Source of the DNA: Acanthochlamys bracteata
Taxonomy: Eukaryota; Streptophyta; Magnoliopsida; Pandanales; Velloziaceae
Assembly (NCBI GenBank): GCA_019914995.1
Contig: CM034136.1
Coordinates: 6,959,270-7,023,269, forward strand
Length of the DNA: 64,000 nt
Direction: 5' to 3'
Part shown: piece after piece, positions 33,585 to 46,363 of the stretch
How the letters are laid out: each line of letters opens with the position of its first letter
How positions within the stretch are numbered: position 1 is the first letter of the stretch
Notes under the pieces: generated by a model
Told to the model about the DNA's origin: nothing
The model's database searches: none
What the model saw: only the letters and a program-made list of their open reading frames with translations
Program-made: the position numbers and the translations under genes

Positions 33585-35102
33585 GAAAGGTAATAGGAAC
33601 ATTCGTTCAGTCACGCCATTGAGTGCGGTGTGGGCAATGACGCGGTTGTCAATGTCAGTGTTAATCCATTAACTGATCCGGATTTAATTTTAAGAGCTAA
33701 AGAAGTTTTCCATATGCAGGAAGATCATGGAAGGTTCCACTGATGATGGAGATGATGTGACAAATATTGAAGTAAATAGAGGGAGCGCGTTATGAAAAAT
33801 ATATAAGGAATAAGGTAATATTGGGGAGTGCTTATTGAAAATTTTTTTCAAAAAATAGAAATATTTTAAAAATTTTTGAAAAATAAGTTTTATTTTTTTA
33901 TTTTAAAAAAATAATAAAAATAATTAATAAGAAGATTTCATGAGGTAGAATTTTTCTGTATTTTAAAAATTTTTAAAAAAATTCTGTAAAATATTCTAAA
34001 AGTTTTATTGGCAAACGTAAAATAAAATATTAAGGAAAAAAAATTTCCCAAAACATGCTCTAAGAGATAAGCACTCAATATTATAAATATTTATATACCC
34101 TCGTCGGTTATAAATATTTTTTATGAGCGAGACCTCCCATCGATTCTTTATTATTGAATATGAAAATATATAAGTTAAAATTATACTAATAAAATTTTAA
34201 ATTGATCAAAAAATGAATTAATATCCATTCCACTAATTTATTAAGATAATACAAAAAAATGTATACATATTTTATCAAAATTTATTATTTATATTATTTT
34301 GATTAAATAGTCGGATGAAAATTGATATATAATTTATTGAGTTAAAATTTTATTAATATATTATTAATTCATAATTTTTTATATTCAATATTGAAAATTA
34401 AATTTAAATGTTTTGAATGATTGTGAGTATTTATAGTGATACGAGTGATAAACAAAACTTTCAAAATATCAACGAGCTTCTTCAATTTGCATAAATAGTT
34501 TAGGCCCTTAGGGCTATATGGACATTGCCGTATCGTATATTGGGCCAATAAGCCCAATTGCTTTTTGATTTGCCTAATTATTAGCATTTGAAGAGAACAC
34601 TTTTATTGAATAACACCTGAGAAGCTAAGTAATTTGATACAATAGTTGTTCAATACTCTCTTCAAGACAAGTATTCTGCTGACATATTCAAATCAAATAT
34701 TTAACACATTACATTACACACATAATCCAAACTTCCCTAAAGAAAACTTTATTGAATCAAATTTCAACACATAAACCCACCGATTGTATTGCTCCCCTTC
34801 TGTTGTTTGCTAGCGCTTTATATCAGTGCCTCTTGAATATAATTGAAATAAACCGCTCTTACTACTAACAAAGATAAAAAGAAACCACACGCGAATAAAA
34901 ACTCTCACCGGCCTCTCTCACCCTCAATCACTATCTCTTCCTTGTCTCTTTCGTTTCTCGTTGATGTATTTATACACACACTTCATTGACGTGCTACATT
35001 CTTCGAGTTCAATCTTTGAAGTTATTCAGTTATAATTTGTTTTTGTTTTCTTTTGAACAGTTTGATTTGCTGGTGTTGTGTGTTGGGGGTGTGTTCTGAT
35101 CA
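33585..35102. other. Spacer with an AT-rich family A relic, then ALP1-like leader
   Basis: Bases 33818-34065 form an AT-rich block starting ggggagtgcttattgaaaat, similar to the family A termini. The region from about 34900 is CT-rich and probably the 5' leader of the next gene. Confidence 0.4.
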
Positions 35103-37653
35103 ATGGGTCCTATTCAAAGGTCTAGAAAGATGAAGCTTGCCAAAAAGAAGGCATGGCTGAACGCTGCTGCGGCTTCATTAGCTTCTGGCAAAGAACCAAG
35201 TGATTGGTGGCTTGACTTCTCCAAGAGGATTAGAGGTATAAATAGTTAGCTTCCTATTTTCGTTTCTTTTCTGGGTCTTTGTTTTTGTTATTTGTTGTTC
35301 AAGTTGTTTAATGGGTTGAAGATGTCTTTGAGATTGGTTTTGATTGTTGATGGACTTGGGTAATCTTTTCCTTGATAACAAAGTAGTGGAATTTTTCATC
35401 CAATGCATGCTTTCCTCATCAATTTTTAATATAAACTCTGTTATGTTTTTTAGTTCACTGATTTTTGCTATGGATTAATGCTGGGGCTGATTGATTGTAT
35501 TTACCCAGTTCGATATTCTAGAATTTCAAGACTTGATCGGTTATGCGTAAGTTCAACTGAGATCACTGTTGTTGTTGTTTGAGGAACCAGTCATGTGATG
35601 TGAGATCAATTACGAGAACATGAAATTTAGATCTGTTTCTTCTAGGTTTTCTTATTTTCTGATTTTGGGATTAAGGAATGCTGGTATCCTGCTTTTGTGC
35701 TCCCCAAAATTTGAGGGAAATTTTAGGGATGATGCATGAATTCCTAGAAAGTAGTTTATCATTGAATTTCAGATATTTTTGCATAATGTTTCTGGGTAGC
35801 AGCATCATCATTAGCGTGAAACCTTACTGTTGGATGCCAAGTAGTATCTTAGTTCTTTTTCGTAGGAGATTCCAATATGTATAGTATGAATATCAGAAAA
35901 AGGCAAACCCTTGCTTAAGCATTGTAGTATTTGTTCAGGCGTTTGTTATGTTCTATGTCATTGAAGTCTAGAAAACCATACAGGTAACCTTAGTGCTTTT
36001 CTAGAAGAAAATTTAGGCTTATAATATAGTTTTACGGTTCTATTTGTATGTGCGACATATACCGATTTTTGTTTTTTTCTGAGGCAAGATTGCAAGTAAT
36101 ATCTTAGATGAAACATGTGAAGCTTCTCAAGTATGTGTTATCTCATGGGTTAGTATTCTGCTATATTTATTTTCCTGTCTTGCAGGCCAGAAGGCAAACA
36201 ATATTTTTGCCTAGTAAAATTCACATTGTAGTGCAAGTGCCTTCGCTGATAACCTAAACTGATCGGTGGATAGACATAAGATCAATTCGACCACTCTGAG
36301 ATATTTACTTGGGTTTCTTTATTTTCTCAAGTCCGTTTTTCAGGACCATCCTTAGGTTACTACATATGTTTCATAGTATTGGGATGCTATCCTATGTTTG
36401 CTTCGGTTAATGGCAACAAATGTTCAGCATATTAATCCTAAATTCAGCCTATCATCATTATCTGAAAGATCAGGAGTCACTACAGTTCCGTGGTTCTTAC
36501 GGTTAAATTTAAACATTGAGTTCTACCATCAAAATGATCCATTAGTTGATGTAATTCTGCAGCAATTCTCACCAAAATTGAAAAGTTACAGTCTTTTTAT
36601 GCTTTGACAACAGGGACCTTAACTTTGCCAAGAGATGTAGACAATTTCAAGTCTGTATTTAAGATCTCTAGAAAAACATTCAACTACATATGCTCATTGG
36701 TCAGGAAAGACTTGGTGTCTAAGCCAGCAACTTTCTTTTGCAATGATGGGAAAGTGCTTTCAGCAGATGAACAAGTTGCCGTTGCTCTTAGGAGGTTAAG
36801 CTCTGGGGACTCGTTGTTGAATGTTGGTGCATCTTTTGGGATGAACCAATCAGTTGTCTCTCAAGTCACATGGAAATTTATTGAGGCTATGGAGGAGAAA
36901 GGTCTCCACCATCTAAGATGGCCAGACTCTGGACAAGAAATTCAGAGGATAAAATCCAGGTTTGAGAAAATATGCGGCCTGCCAAACTGCTGTGGTGCTA
37001 TAGACACCACGCACATCCGAATGGTTCTCTCTTCAGTTGACCGTCAGAATGAAGTATGGATTGATGAAGAGAAGAACTACAGCATGATCTTACAGGTAGT
37101 TGTGGATTCTGATATGAGATTCCGAGATGTTATCATAGGTTGGCCTGGTAGTATGAATGACTGCCAGGTGCTATACAGTTCTGGCTTCTTCAAACTGTGT
37201 GACAAAGCCGCTAGGCTCAACAGCAATAAGGTAGAATTATCAGAAGGGTTCAAAGCTAGAGAGTACATTGTTGGTGATACAGGTTTTCCTCTCCTGCCAT
37301 GGCTTTTAACTCCATACCAAGGAAAGGATCTCTCTGATGCCAAAGTAGAGTTCAACAAAAGACTCTTTGCAACCATGTTAGTAGCTAAACGAGCATTGGC
37401 AAGATTGAAAAATATGTGGCAGGTTATTGAGAAAGAGTTGTGGAGGCCAGATAAACACAGGCTACCAAGAATAATTCTAGTCTGCTGCTTGCTTCACAAC
37501 ATCATCATCGATTTAGAAGATGAAGTTCAAGATGAAATGCCACTTTCGCACATCCATGATTCAGGATATAAGCAGCAGTTCTGCGATATTGTTGACCAGA
37601 ATGGCTCTCAGCTTAGAGATAAGCTGTCAAATTACTTGTCTGAGATGCGGTGA
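35103..37653 (+). CDS. ALP1-like protein, domesticated PIF/Harbinger transposase
   Basis: Two exons, 35103-35235 and 36614-37653, separated by a 1378-base intron; 390 residues. Close to the Arabidopsis At3g55350 type as I remember it: MGP start with a basic N terminus, then DWWLDFSKRI at the exon junction, VFKISRKTFNYICSLV, the helix-turn-helix-like GMNQSVVSQVTWKFIEAMEE, and the DDE_Tnp_4 (HARBI1) nuclease fold with CCGAIDTTHI, GWPGSMNDCQV, REYIVGDTGFPLLPWLLTPY and RIILVCCLLHNIIID. Catalytic Asp 175 and Asp 227 are present. The third acidic residue, Glu in active Harbinger transposases (VENAFGRLK), aligns with Lys about 303 (VAKRALARLK). So it is probably not a working nuclease. Relatives such as ALP1 act with Polycomb PRC2. 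Full-length frame, intron and lack of flanking terminal repeats support a host gene. Confidence 0.9.
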
Positions 37654-38353
37654 CCGTTGAAGACAGCATCTAATTTATATTCATTTTTCCTCAAAGCTTC
37701 AGTCTTCACCATATTTGTTTTCTGAGCTCAAATTGAACTCTCAGTTGTTGATATTCATTACGAGCTCACGCTACTTAAGAAAGGAGCTCAGCATTTCTCA
37801 TCAGGTTATAGCTGCAGTATATTTTTGTTAGTTTTGTTGTAACAATTTATGTTTGCATTCTCATTACAGATTGAAACTAGTTAAGATTTCTTATAGCAGT
37901 GAGCAGATTTTCTTGCTCCTTTAGAAAAATACTCTACTTGTTGCTGAGGGCTTTCTGTGTTTCAGGTATATTAATGTTCTGCAAATATTTAGCCAGTAAA
38001 GTGTCTATTGTTTCTTGCTACTTGCTAGTGGGCATAATGATTAATAGAAGGTCTTTTTTCTATAATATTGGACCGAAAATGAAAATTTAGTTATTGTTGG
38101 CTCGTTACTGCAAATAATACCTGTGCCATTATGTTTTGGTCGAAACATATGGTGGCCCAAATTAAAAAATGGGCCTTGGTATTTCAGAATTCGGAAAATT
38201 TCTCCTGTTGTTTCTCTGGAAGAGTTTTACTAGAACGTATCATAACATTTTTCAATCTCGCGAAAGGAAGGTTTCTCTTCTACTGGTATGTATAATTTTT
38301 AGAACGAATTCAATAGGTTTTTTCATTCTTTGCTAGAGCGAATCCGAAGAGCA
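37654..38353. other. Spacer between the ALP1-like gene and the small gene
   Basis: ALP1-like 3' UTR, then the promoter and leader of the next gene. No other feature seen. Confidence 0.35.
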
Positions 38354-38620
38354 ATGGAGGCTTCGAAGCTTCTTCGAGAGAAGAAGTTCTGGTTCGCTTC
38401 GTTCCTTGTCGTTTGGGCAGCTGCTCTACAGGTTTTAATGAACAATTTTAACTCGATTACCTATTTAGCTAACTGGAATTTCGTTTTGCGAACTGTTGAA
38501 TATATTTGATTAAGTAATGCTTTGATTTGGTTTTGTTTGCAGGCTCACATGATGTGGATGCAGAAGCAAGATGCCTTCAAGCAGAAATTCGGGGATCCCA
38601 ATCAGAGCGAAGATAATTGA
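38354..38620 (+). CDS. Small single-pass membrane protein, about 50 residues
   Basis: Two short exons, 38354-38431 and 38543-38620, with clean GT..AG borders (CTACAG|GTTTTA and TTTGCAG|GCTCAC). The joined frame is 51-52 codons with a TGA at 38618-38620. The N terminus is basic (MEASKLLREKKF). One hydrophobic helix follows (WFASFLVVWAAALQ), then HMMWMQKQDAFKQKFG and an acidic tail ending SEDN. Positive-inside rule suggests the N terminus faces the cytosol or matrix. I recall similar unannotated short plant proteins but cannot name a function. Both exons are 78 bases and the splice keeps the frame, which argues against chance. Confidence 0.65.
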
Positions 38621-40758
38621 ACGGATTGAGATTTTAAAGCTTCGGTTTGGCAAGTGGATGATATTTTCTAGTTCTGGGGTTTCCCTATTTGTTAGTTAAT
38701 GAGGATAGTTCTAGATAGTTCAAGAAATAGAGTTCTGGAATACCTTGCTGCTGAGTTTGTTTCAGCCAGATGTAGGAATTTATCCTGTGTTATTAAATCT
38801 CGGTAGAAAAAAATTGCAAATTTGTCTGATTGGTTTTGTTGACTCATTTAGCTAAATTTACTTTTAAGTTCTGGGTTGCCACTAGTGGATTCTGCCTACT
38901 GTAGATTGTTTGTAAATTTAATAATGGTCATCTGTATTTAATAGCAAATGTAAGAGGATAGAAGAATTTTAGCCTTCCCTCTAAGGTTTTGTTTAATATA
39001 GAAAACCTACTCAATAATCACAATGGAGCAATGGTTATGTAGATTTAGTCAGTAGGCAGATTGAGGCACACTTCATAACCAATGAGGTCAAAAGGAAGGA
39101 AGACACCAAATGGTAGTGACATAGATATCAGAATACGGTCAGGAGACTAATGTTAATTAAGAAAGTGGATAACCAATTTTTATCAGAAAGTGTTCCTAAT
39201 CATGTAGTGGAGCCATTAAGTTCTAGACAGTGCAAACCTAGGAATCAACATATCAGGGCTTTGCAATCTCCGCTTCCCCTAAGGTGTTAAATGCTGAATA
39301 TGCCCATGTTGGTATGTACCTTATTAAGGAACCAGTTGTTGTTTGACTAGTTTAAGTAATGCAGCACAGAATTCCTAGTATTTACCTTGTATTTTTCATT
39401 GCAAAGATCTACAAGTGGCAGGAACCTACAAGAGCATAAGGTAGTTTCTGTTCAGTTGCATAACAGAATACTTAGACTTCACCATATTCTAAAACAATCC
39501 ACTGTGAATTTTTCTTTTTTGGTAGATGTAACTACGTAGTTGTGTACATTGGAGGAAATAGTTAAATGTATCATATCCGCACTGGCTGCTGTAACACCTT
39601 GCATACTCACAATCCATCTGCTACTCAAGACTTTTACATTGTTAACAACTTCCATTCAGTGTCGTCATTGTGAGGTTCCAGCAACGATAATGAATGTGTC
39701 ATATCCAGTACTTATTCATGGAGGCACCTGTTATGTAAGTGAGCTCAATGATACTGAAGACTTTAGTTACTACATGCGCACGATGACCTTTGATGGATAA
39801 GTTTATGACAGGCCATTAGTTTCTTCTTAAATTTGATCACAAATTTTCTCTGATTTATAACTTCAGAATTTTAATGTATGGCCTTTATTCTTGCATCTTT
39901 CACCACTTATCTTAAGACGCTTCTGATCATCAACCTCAACTTCTTCAGAACTTGGAGGTCTGCGTTGAAGATGTGTGCCTGGGGCGTTTCCTTCCAGTCG
40001 ATTTGAGTTGCAGAATGCTTGTACATCAGTGTTTGAGGTGATCGGTCTCCAGATATAACTGAAAATGTACAGCATGATGGGCATGTTCGACGCAGTAATT
40101 ATTGTGAGGGATATGCTTAAGAAGTAGTGATTAAAGAGTTGCAATGGCATTTATAGATGTTAAGAGTGTTTTGTCTTGAAGGTTCAGGTTGCTGCTTATC
40201 TTGTGATTTCACTTCAAATCAGATGAGTAGTTGTTTCTTCTTTGCTCAGTTACTTTTTTTGTGTTGCTGGAAGAGTTTAGAGATCAACAGATAATTCTGG
40301 ATCAGGCTTCTGGTCTATAAAACTGGCCAAATGAAGTCTTGGCCCAAACCTTAAGGCCCTACACAATTATCTCTTTGATGAATGATTCCTCGTAATGTTC
40401 ACTGCTTTTGCAAAAGCTCTAGGCCCTACCAAATATTTTAACATATGATCACCTATGAGAATTGTTGCTTTAGTAATGCCGAGTTCGGTAAACAAGAATG
40501 CCAACAAAGCATTTTAAGAGCTTTAAATTTCCTTTCATCAAATCAAAAGAATTTTTTTTATAGTTGGAATCCATACGAATACATGAATGACAACATAGAA
40601 ATCTCAAATTTACTTCGGAACTGAAAAGTAGAATAATTCATTACTTTCAAAATTAGACGTCAAGAAAAATTGATAGAAAACTGAATTTGTCTGTCCTATT
40701 CTCCTGAAACGGGCAATAAAACAACGACGAGCGCATAAGGAGTCGCCTCAGTGATGCA
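38621..40758. other. Spacer between the small gene and zeta-COP
   Basis: Mostly featureless. A minus-strand frame at 39863-40060 reads protein-like (NAPGTHLQRRPPSSEEVEVD, then DQKRLKISG) but lacks splice sites or a recognisable family. The plus ORF 39540-39800 shows no domain. Confidence 0.35.
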
Positions 40759-42349
40759 TCATTTGAGGAGAGATCTTGCTATGTGTTCTCTTGCTGTGGC
40801 CAATGCTTGTACTAAAGTCTGCAGATTATAGAATTGCTTTTTAAACAGATCTATACATAAAGCACTACATATTTATTTTAGATCCTCCAAAAATGTATAA
40901 ACGAACCTGCTCGGACAAGGAGCCTGCTCCCTCCAGACTATCAGATGCAACCTTTTCCCCTATAAGACTAGCTTCTGTCTCCAGAATAATCCTATAAAAG
41001 ATCAGAAACCCGTCACGTTTGCAGATACCTGCGTGCAACTTCTGTGATGTACTACATGCCAAACCCACTATTTGGGAACTGAATTTCCGCAGAGGGAATA
41101 AAAACTGAGTTTTTAGACCAAGGAACCACAATGTATGTCATGTAACAGTGGCATTATGAACTAACAGTCATATCATTAGCCATTTAGCTATGACTATGAA
41201 AGTATGATCCACCACAACTTAAGATGCTACGATCATGCCATTGTCAACCTATATCAGTAAGTATGTTGTTTATATTCTTCTCATCAGACAGCACAAGCGC
41301 TAGTACACATGTCATTGCTCGACGCGTACGGAACTGGAGGATGTAATCATATATCATAGAACAAAATCAAGTTATCACTGAAAAATAATTGTCTGCATAC
41401 ATACCCTCCATCAACAATTTCATCAAGGCATAAAAGAATCAGGTCCAGATTTTCAAGTACTGTCCTTTTCTCTACATTTTCCCTGGAAGGAAAGACCTCA
41501 TCAACAACAAGTACAAATATTTTCAAAAAGTAACTGGCCAACTCATGCATCTATGCTTAGATATGTATGATGTACTACTGAAAATGCAGGATAGGCTTAC
41601 CTGAGAATAAGGCCAACCGCATCAAAGAACCCCTGAAGAACAGATGCTAAGATGAGCTCATTCTCATCAGTTCCTCCAGTGACGAAAAAATGGAGATCCT
41701 GGATATACTTGTAGACAACTATGTTGCTATCAAACATCGCTATCCCTGCCAAGAATGACAAAAGAAGCATTGATTCACTAAAGCATCTAAGCTGCAAGAT
41801 TTCTAGCAATCAAAATCAGAAGCCTAAAAATGGATTAACTAGAAATATATAATAGCATATTTCATGCATATTTCTTTCAGGCATTATTAATGTATAACCT
41901 TCCGTCTGTGAGGCAATTTTAGGAGTCTTAGTGAACACTAGTTTTTCAAATGCTAATTTCGCAGCTAGAGTTGGCCAATCATCTGTGTAATATTTCACAG
42001 CAACACGTTTTCCTTCTGAATCCAGCAGAAGTATGTTCTTCACTGAAGGGAATGAATCCTGAAAGAAACCCACAAAACCTCATCAGAAATCCTCAATGCT
42101 CATTAAAATAACGCATCAAGCAAATAGCACTAAGATCTACAAAGATAAACCACAAACCAAATCGAATACATCCAACTCATTTGCGCAAAATGTTTCATGA
42201 TATTCCTAAAGTCTAAATCAATCAGTTAACCAATTGGAAAAAAAACTCGACTTGATTGAGATTATTGACATTGGAAACTACACAAAGGAATCACGAAAAC
42301 AAGAGAAGCACGAGAAGATCGAAAGAAGGAGAAAAGCAAGTATTACCAT
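40759..42349 (-). CDS. COPZ: Coatomer subunit zeta (zeta-COP)
   Basis: Six coding exons, complement of 42347-42349, 41899-42058, 41601-41745, 41405-41482, 40907-40991 and 40759-40818; 176 residues, normal for the family. Zeta-COP is a small subunit of the COPI coat that carries cargo from Golgi back to ER; it pairs with gamma-COP. The longin-like fold is recognisable: [94 protein letters not shown] and the C terminus [19 protein letters not shown]. The first coding exon contributes only the ATG, with donor GTAATA directly after it; the second exon begins DSFPSVKN. An alternative in-frame Met in the unspliced intron would give MGFFQDSF, but the acceptor TTTCAG at 42059 makes the spliced start more likely. 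Confidence 0.92.
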
Positions 42350-42615
42350 TGCAGAGATTAAAAAGAAACTGATGAGATCCAGAGATCAACCGAATCGATC
42401 GTCAACTTCAAACTGTTTCCGGCCGGTGCAAGAAAAATAATTAAAAAGACGGTTTTATTCTAAGAGATCACTATAATGGACAGACCTACTATAAATATAC
42501 AGCGTAAATGTGATCCATTATGAGTTAGGCCTAGAGCCTTAGTAGCCCATTAAGTTCAGGTTTATATTCATGGGCCTACCAAATATTCTCTAGGAATTAC
42601 ATACTGCACTGCACA
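42350..42615. promoter_or_regulatory. Leader and promoter of zeta-COP
   Basis: The 5' UTR of the minus-strand gene probably occupies 42350-42440. No obvious TATA box. An overlapping plus-strand ORF (42234-42440) is antisense to the gene's first intron and leader and looks incidental. Confidence 0.4.
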
Positions 42616-42880
42616 GGGCATGTTTACCTACAATATAAATTCAAAAATTTTCAAATCACTTTTAACTTTCAACATATTTTTAAATTAAAATAAATAAAAT
42701 TTAAATCAAGTTTTTTGGTCAAAATTTTATTTTTAAAACTAACAATTTCACTCTCAAACTCATTTTTAATACAAATTAAACATAAAAACTCATTCTTTAT
42801 CAAATTTATATTCAACTCCAAACTTATTCTTTAAAAACTTATTTTCAAAAAATAAGACTAACACTAAAATAAACACAACC
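42616..42880. mobile_element. MITE-like element, family B
   Basis: Starts GGGCATGTTTAC and ends AAATAAACACAACC. The A/T-rich interior matches the relic at 6355-6610 and, on the other strand, the element at 52447-52726. Confidence 0.6.
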
Positions 42881-45690
42881 TTATTATGAGATTAGTTACA
42901 ATATATTAACCAAACCAATGACTTGACTTGTAATGACTAAGAAAAAAAAGAGATTATTATGTAGACTTCAATATGTTTCTCTGAAACTTCTGTAAATTTT
43001 TTTCTTGCCTAATCCATTTCAAGTATGTTGAAATGAAAAACCCTATGGCTACAACTATTCTTCCTAATTATGTTCCAGAAAAATTGAAATTTTTTTATTT
43101 GTTTACTTGTCAGTCAATTGATTTGAGAGTAGCTAGACATGAGAATTCATGATGAATAAGTCAAAGATCAAGATATTCCCTAGCTTAAAAGTTATTGACC
43201 CTCTAGATAGCTTTAAGTTTTATCCACTCAAGACATGAATTGAACATAGATCTGATTACTAAATTCTTACTAGAAACACAACAAATTAGCATTGGCAAAA
43301 ACAAGTAACTTAGATGATATTTGGTAGTATTTATTATTAGTTATTAAAATTTTATTTTAATAATTTTTTAGTATTCAAATTTATTTAAAATGATTTTTTT
43401 GAATAAAAAATATATTTACATTTAAAATTCTAAACAAAATATTTGTTAAAATTTTTTTTTTAAATACTTGAAAATGTCTCTTTACTTAACAAGTCGGAAA
43501 TTCTTTTGTATTTATTATTTTAATTATGAACAAAAAAATTAATATTTCGGACGATTGAAACACGTACTTAACTCCTAGTGCTCGGCACAATCATGTAAAA
43601 CACTTGCACCAAAAAACAAAAATTAAGATGATCAATTAATTAAAACCAATCACTTACATGCTATGAGTCAACTAGTACACAACTTGATTAGCATCATCTT
43701 ACTGCTTGTTATATTTGACTTTATTTTTAAATTGCTATTGTACGCTCAGTTCATACACAATATTTATAAGTTTATAAAAATAAGAATAAGAAAAACTGGT
43801 GGTTATATACTAATAGCAAACTGTTTGTGAAAACCATAAGCTGTTTTATTTTATTTTTTGTCTAAGTTTACAAGTAAGCTTGCTAGAATTTCTATCAACA
43901 TTATTAAAAAAAGTTAAATTTCCATATTAGTATATTTTACTTCAATTTGCAACTACAAGTCAAATAATTAACTAAGCACTTATCATGTGTTGCAGAAAAG
44001 AAAAAAATAAAAAAAATCGTTTGACAGTTTTTAATTATTAAAATTTTATTTAATTTTATTTTTAATAAAAATATGATATTAGTTTAAGTTTTTTAAATTT
44101 GAAAAATAAAAGAAAAATATATTTAAAATGTTTTATATACATAATTTTTTGAAAAACAAAATTCAACCTAATATTTAAAAAATTTTGTTTATAAAATTTC
44201 TCAGACGTTTCGTAAATAACTTTTCTTTCTGAAAAGCTATTGATCTTCTTGGTGGTGGACTTGTTCTCTCTTTTTTGTCTTCTTCTTCTTGTTGTTGCTG
44301 CTGTTGAAAGATTAAAATTAACATAACCAAAAATAATTAACACTTGAATGAATTGATTAGACAGTTGACATTTTTAAGGAGTAAGTTAATTATTTACCAG
44401 TGGTTGATAATGTGTCATTATCGACGTCATTAAGATTAAGAGTGACAATCAAAGTCAGAACTAAGGAAGTTTTTATTTATTATATATTTAAAAAAATATT
44501 CTTAAAATTTTTTTAAAAATCTCTTATAATAAAAAGTTCTTATTTCTTACTAGCTAATAATTAATTAAGTAGTTAATAATTTAACTGAAGTTATCCTACA
44601 TATTAATTATATCACTAGTCGTATATAGTCCAGAGAATGCAACTAACATTATCCAAATTATTATGATTGCTTATAAAATAAATTTTTTTTAAAATAAAAA
44701 ATATTTTTTCATTTTTTTTAAATATGAGTTTTACTTTTTTTATTTTAAAAAAATAATAAAAATATATAATAAAAAAATTTTATTACGTAAAATTTTTTTA
44801 TATTTTAAAAATTTTAAATAAATTTATAAATATTTATAAAAAATATATTAAAAAATATGAAATTAAAAATTAAAACATTTTATTGAAAAAATAAAAAGAC
44901 AAACGCCCTCTAATTCATTATACAGCAAAGCATCTGATAGTTAGTCGTGATTAATTAATTATTCAATTATATATGTAGTTGGAATTTTGTGATGGTGAAG
45001 AGCGATCAGATCATGCGGCTTTTGCTTCGTTGATACGGTAATGCTAACTCTTTGTTTTTAATTAGAGTCATATATATCCACAGATTATATACTTTAATTG
45101 TTGAGAATTGAGATGTTGAGTAATTAGTAAACATTTCTATTTAAAAGTAATTAAAACTTAATTCTCTTTATTAGAAACTGATATGTTACAACTAGTTCAA
45201 CAAATCTAGAAGCTTTTTTAATTACATTGTATCAGTTTCCAAAAAACTTTAAATAAAAACTTGGTCAAATAAGTCACAGAAAAAGTGTTATCCACTATTT
45301 CCTTTGATTTATATGCACCAACCTATTTAAATATCTTCGAGAACAAAACAAAACATTACTTTTCATGCTCAACACAAGCCACCCGAAACATTAGAAAATT
45401 TTAATTTGGAATTAATACAAAAGATCGACGAAGTCTTTGTTTGTTTGTTAACAACCCTGAGCATACCAATTAATTTCGAAATTTTTATATAACCGACTTA
45501 ATTCCGAAACTGAAATCAGACAAAAAATAGTGGACTTTGAACCGTGCTGGCACTCGTAATGGTGATCTCATCTCACATTAATTATTATTAATTAATTATG
45601 TTTCCGTTGATATTTATTTAACTAATCAACTACTAGCACAAGTCTGATTTTGTAACTTGATTAATTAATAAGTAGTCTTCTTTTTCTTTA
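42881..45690. other. Long AT-rich gene-poor spacer
   Basis: Several AT-only blocks (43320-43480, 44030-44200). No gene recognised; the minus ORF 44062-44343 is low-complexity. Confidence 0.4.
44669..44910 (+). repeat. AT-rich MITE-like relic, family A
   Basis: Runs from gcttataaaataaat to aaaaagacaaacgccctc. It carries the family core TTTTATTACGTAAAATTTTT and AAATATTTATAAAAAATATA. It is the best-preserved plus-strand copy in the window. Confidence 0.55.
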
Positions 45691-45708
45691 TATATATATA
45701 TATATATG
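45691..45708 (+). promoter_or_regulatory. TATA tract of the second zinc finger gene
   Basis: TATATATATATATATATG run about 65-80 bases before the ATG at 45770. Confidence 0.5.
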
Positions 45709-45769
45709 GATCAGTTCACCGTGCTAGCTTGACTGAAAAATTTTACATTAACAAATTAAAATTTCTTCC

Positions 45770-46363
45770 ATGAATACAACAACAACAACAACAATAGTTA
45801 GATTTGGAGAAGGAGATCAACAGATGGATAGCATCAATCTAGCCAACCTTCTCCTACTCTTCTCACGCAGCGGAGAGGAAAAATCACAGGCGCCGGAGAG
45901 GGTTTTCGAGTGCAAAACTTGTAGTCGCCAGTTTCCTTCATTCCAAGCTCTCGGCGGTCATCGAGCGAGCCATAAGAAACCACGGCTTTCCGGTGATCAC
46001 AGTGGAAGCAGTAATACTTCAAATGCCAACAAGCCAAGAGCTCACGAGTGTTCAATATGCGGCGTTGAATTCGCAATCGGGCAAGCTCTCGGTGGGCATA
46101 TGAGAAGACACAGAGCTGCTGTTGCAGAAGGAAACAATCATGATAGCGTTAGCCATGGTAATAATCTTGCTGCAGTCTGTACAATGAAGAATGTTAATGG
46201 GAAGAGGCCGGCAGTTTGTTTAGATTTGGATTTGAATTCGCCACCGAGAACGACGGAGAGTAGTACTGATCATCAAGGAGATTGTGATCAGTTCCGATCA
46301 TCGTCGTCGACGGTGATTTTCGGGATCGAGCTTCTTGATCACAAGGCAGCCTTGGTGCACTGA
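45770..46363 (+). CDS. Two-finger C2H2 zinc finger repressor, ZAT-like
   Basis: Intronless, 197 residues. It begins with a Thr run ([10 protein letters not shown]), then [14 protein letters not shown], a short leucine-rich motif shared with the gene at 48918. Finger 1 is [20 protein letters not shown], finger 2 [20 protein letters not shown]; both hold the plant-specific QALGGH DNA-contact core. The C terminus has an intact EAR repression motif (LDLDLNSP), a TOPLESS-binding type, followed by VIFGIELLD, also echoed in its relative (VIIGIEVVE). Class members are nuclear repressors in stress and redox responses. Closest to the ZAT11/ZAT18 kind by layout; not resolved further. Confidence 0.9.
   Translation: MNTTTTTTIVRFGEGDQQMDSINLANLLLLFSRSGEEKSQAPERVFECKTCSRQFPSFQALGGHRASHKKPRLSGDHSGSSNTSNANKPRAHECSICGVEFAIGQALGGHMRRHRAAVAEGNNHDSVSHGNNLAAVCTMKNVNGKRPAVCLDLDLNSPPRTTESSTDHQGDCDQFRSSSSTVIFGIELLDHKAALVH

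Noticed and set aside
36398..36607. ORF just upstream of ALP1-like exon 2
   Set aside because: Lies wholly within the intron that ends at the CAACAG acceptor (36613); it has no family features.
37077..37376. 99-codon minus-strand ORF within ALP1-like exon 2
   Set aside because: Shadow of the transposase-derived coding sequence.
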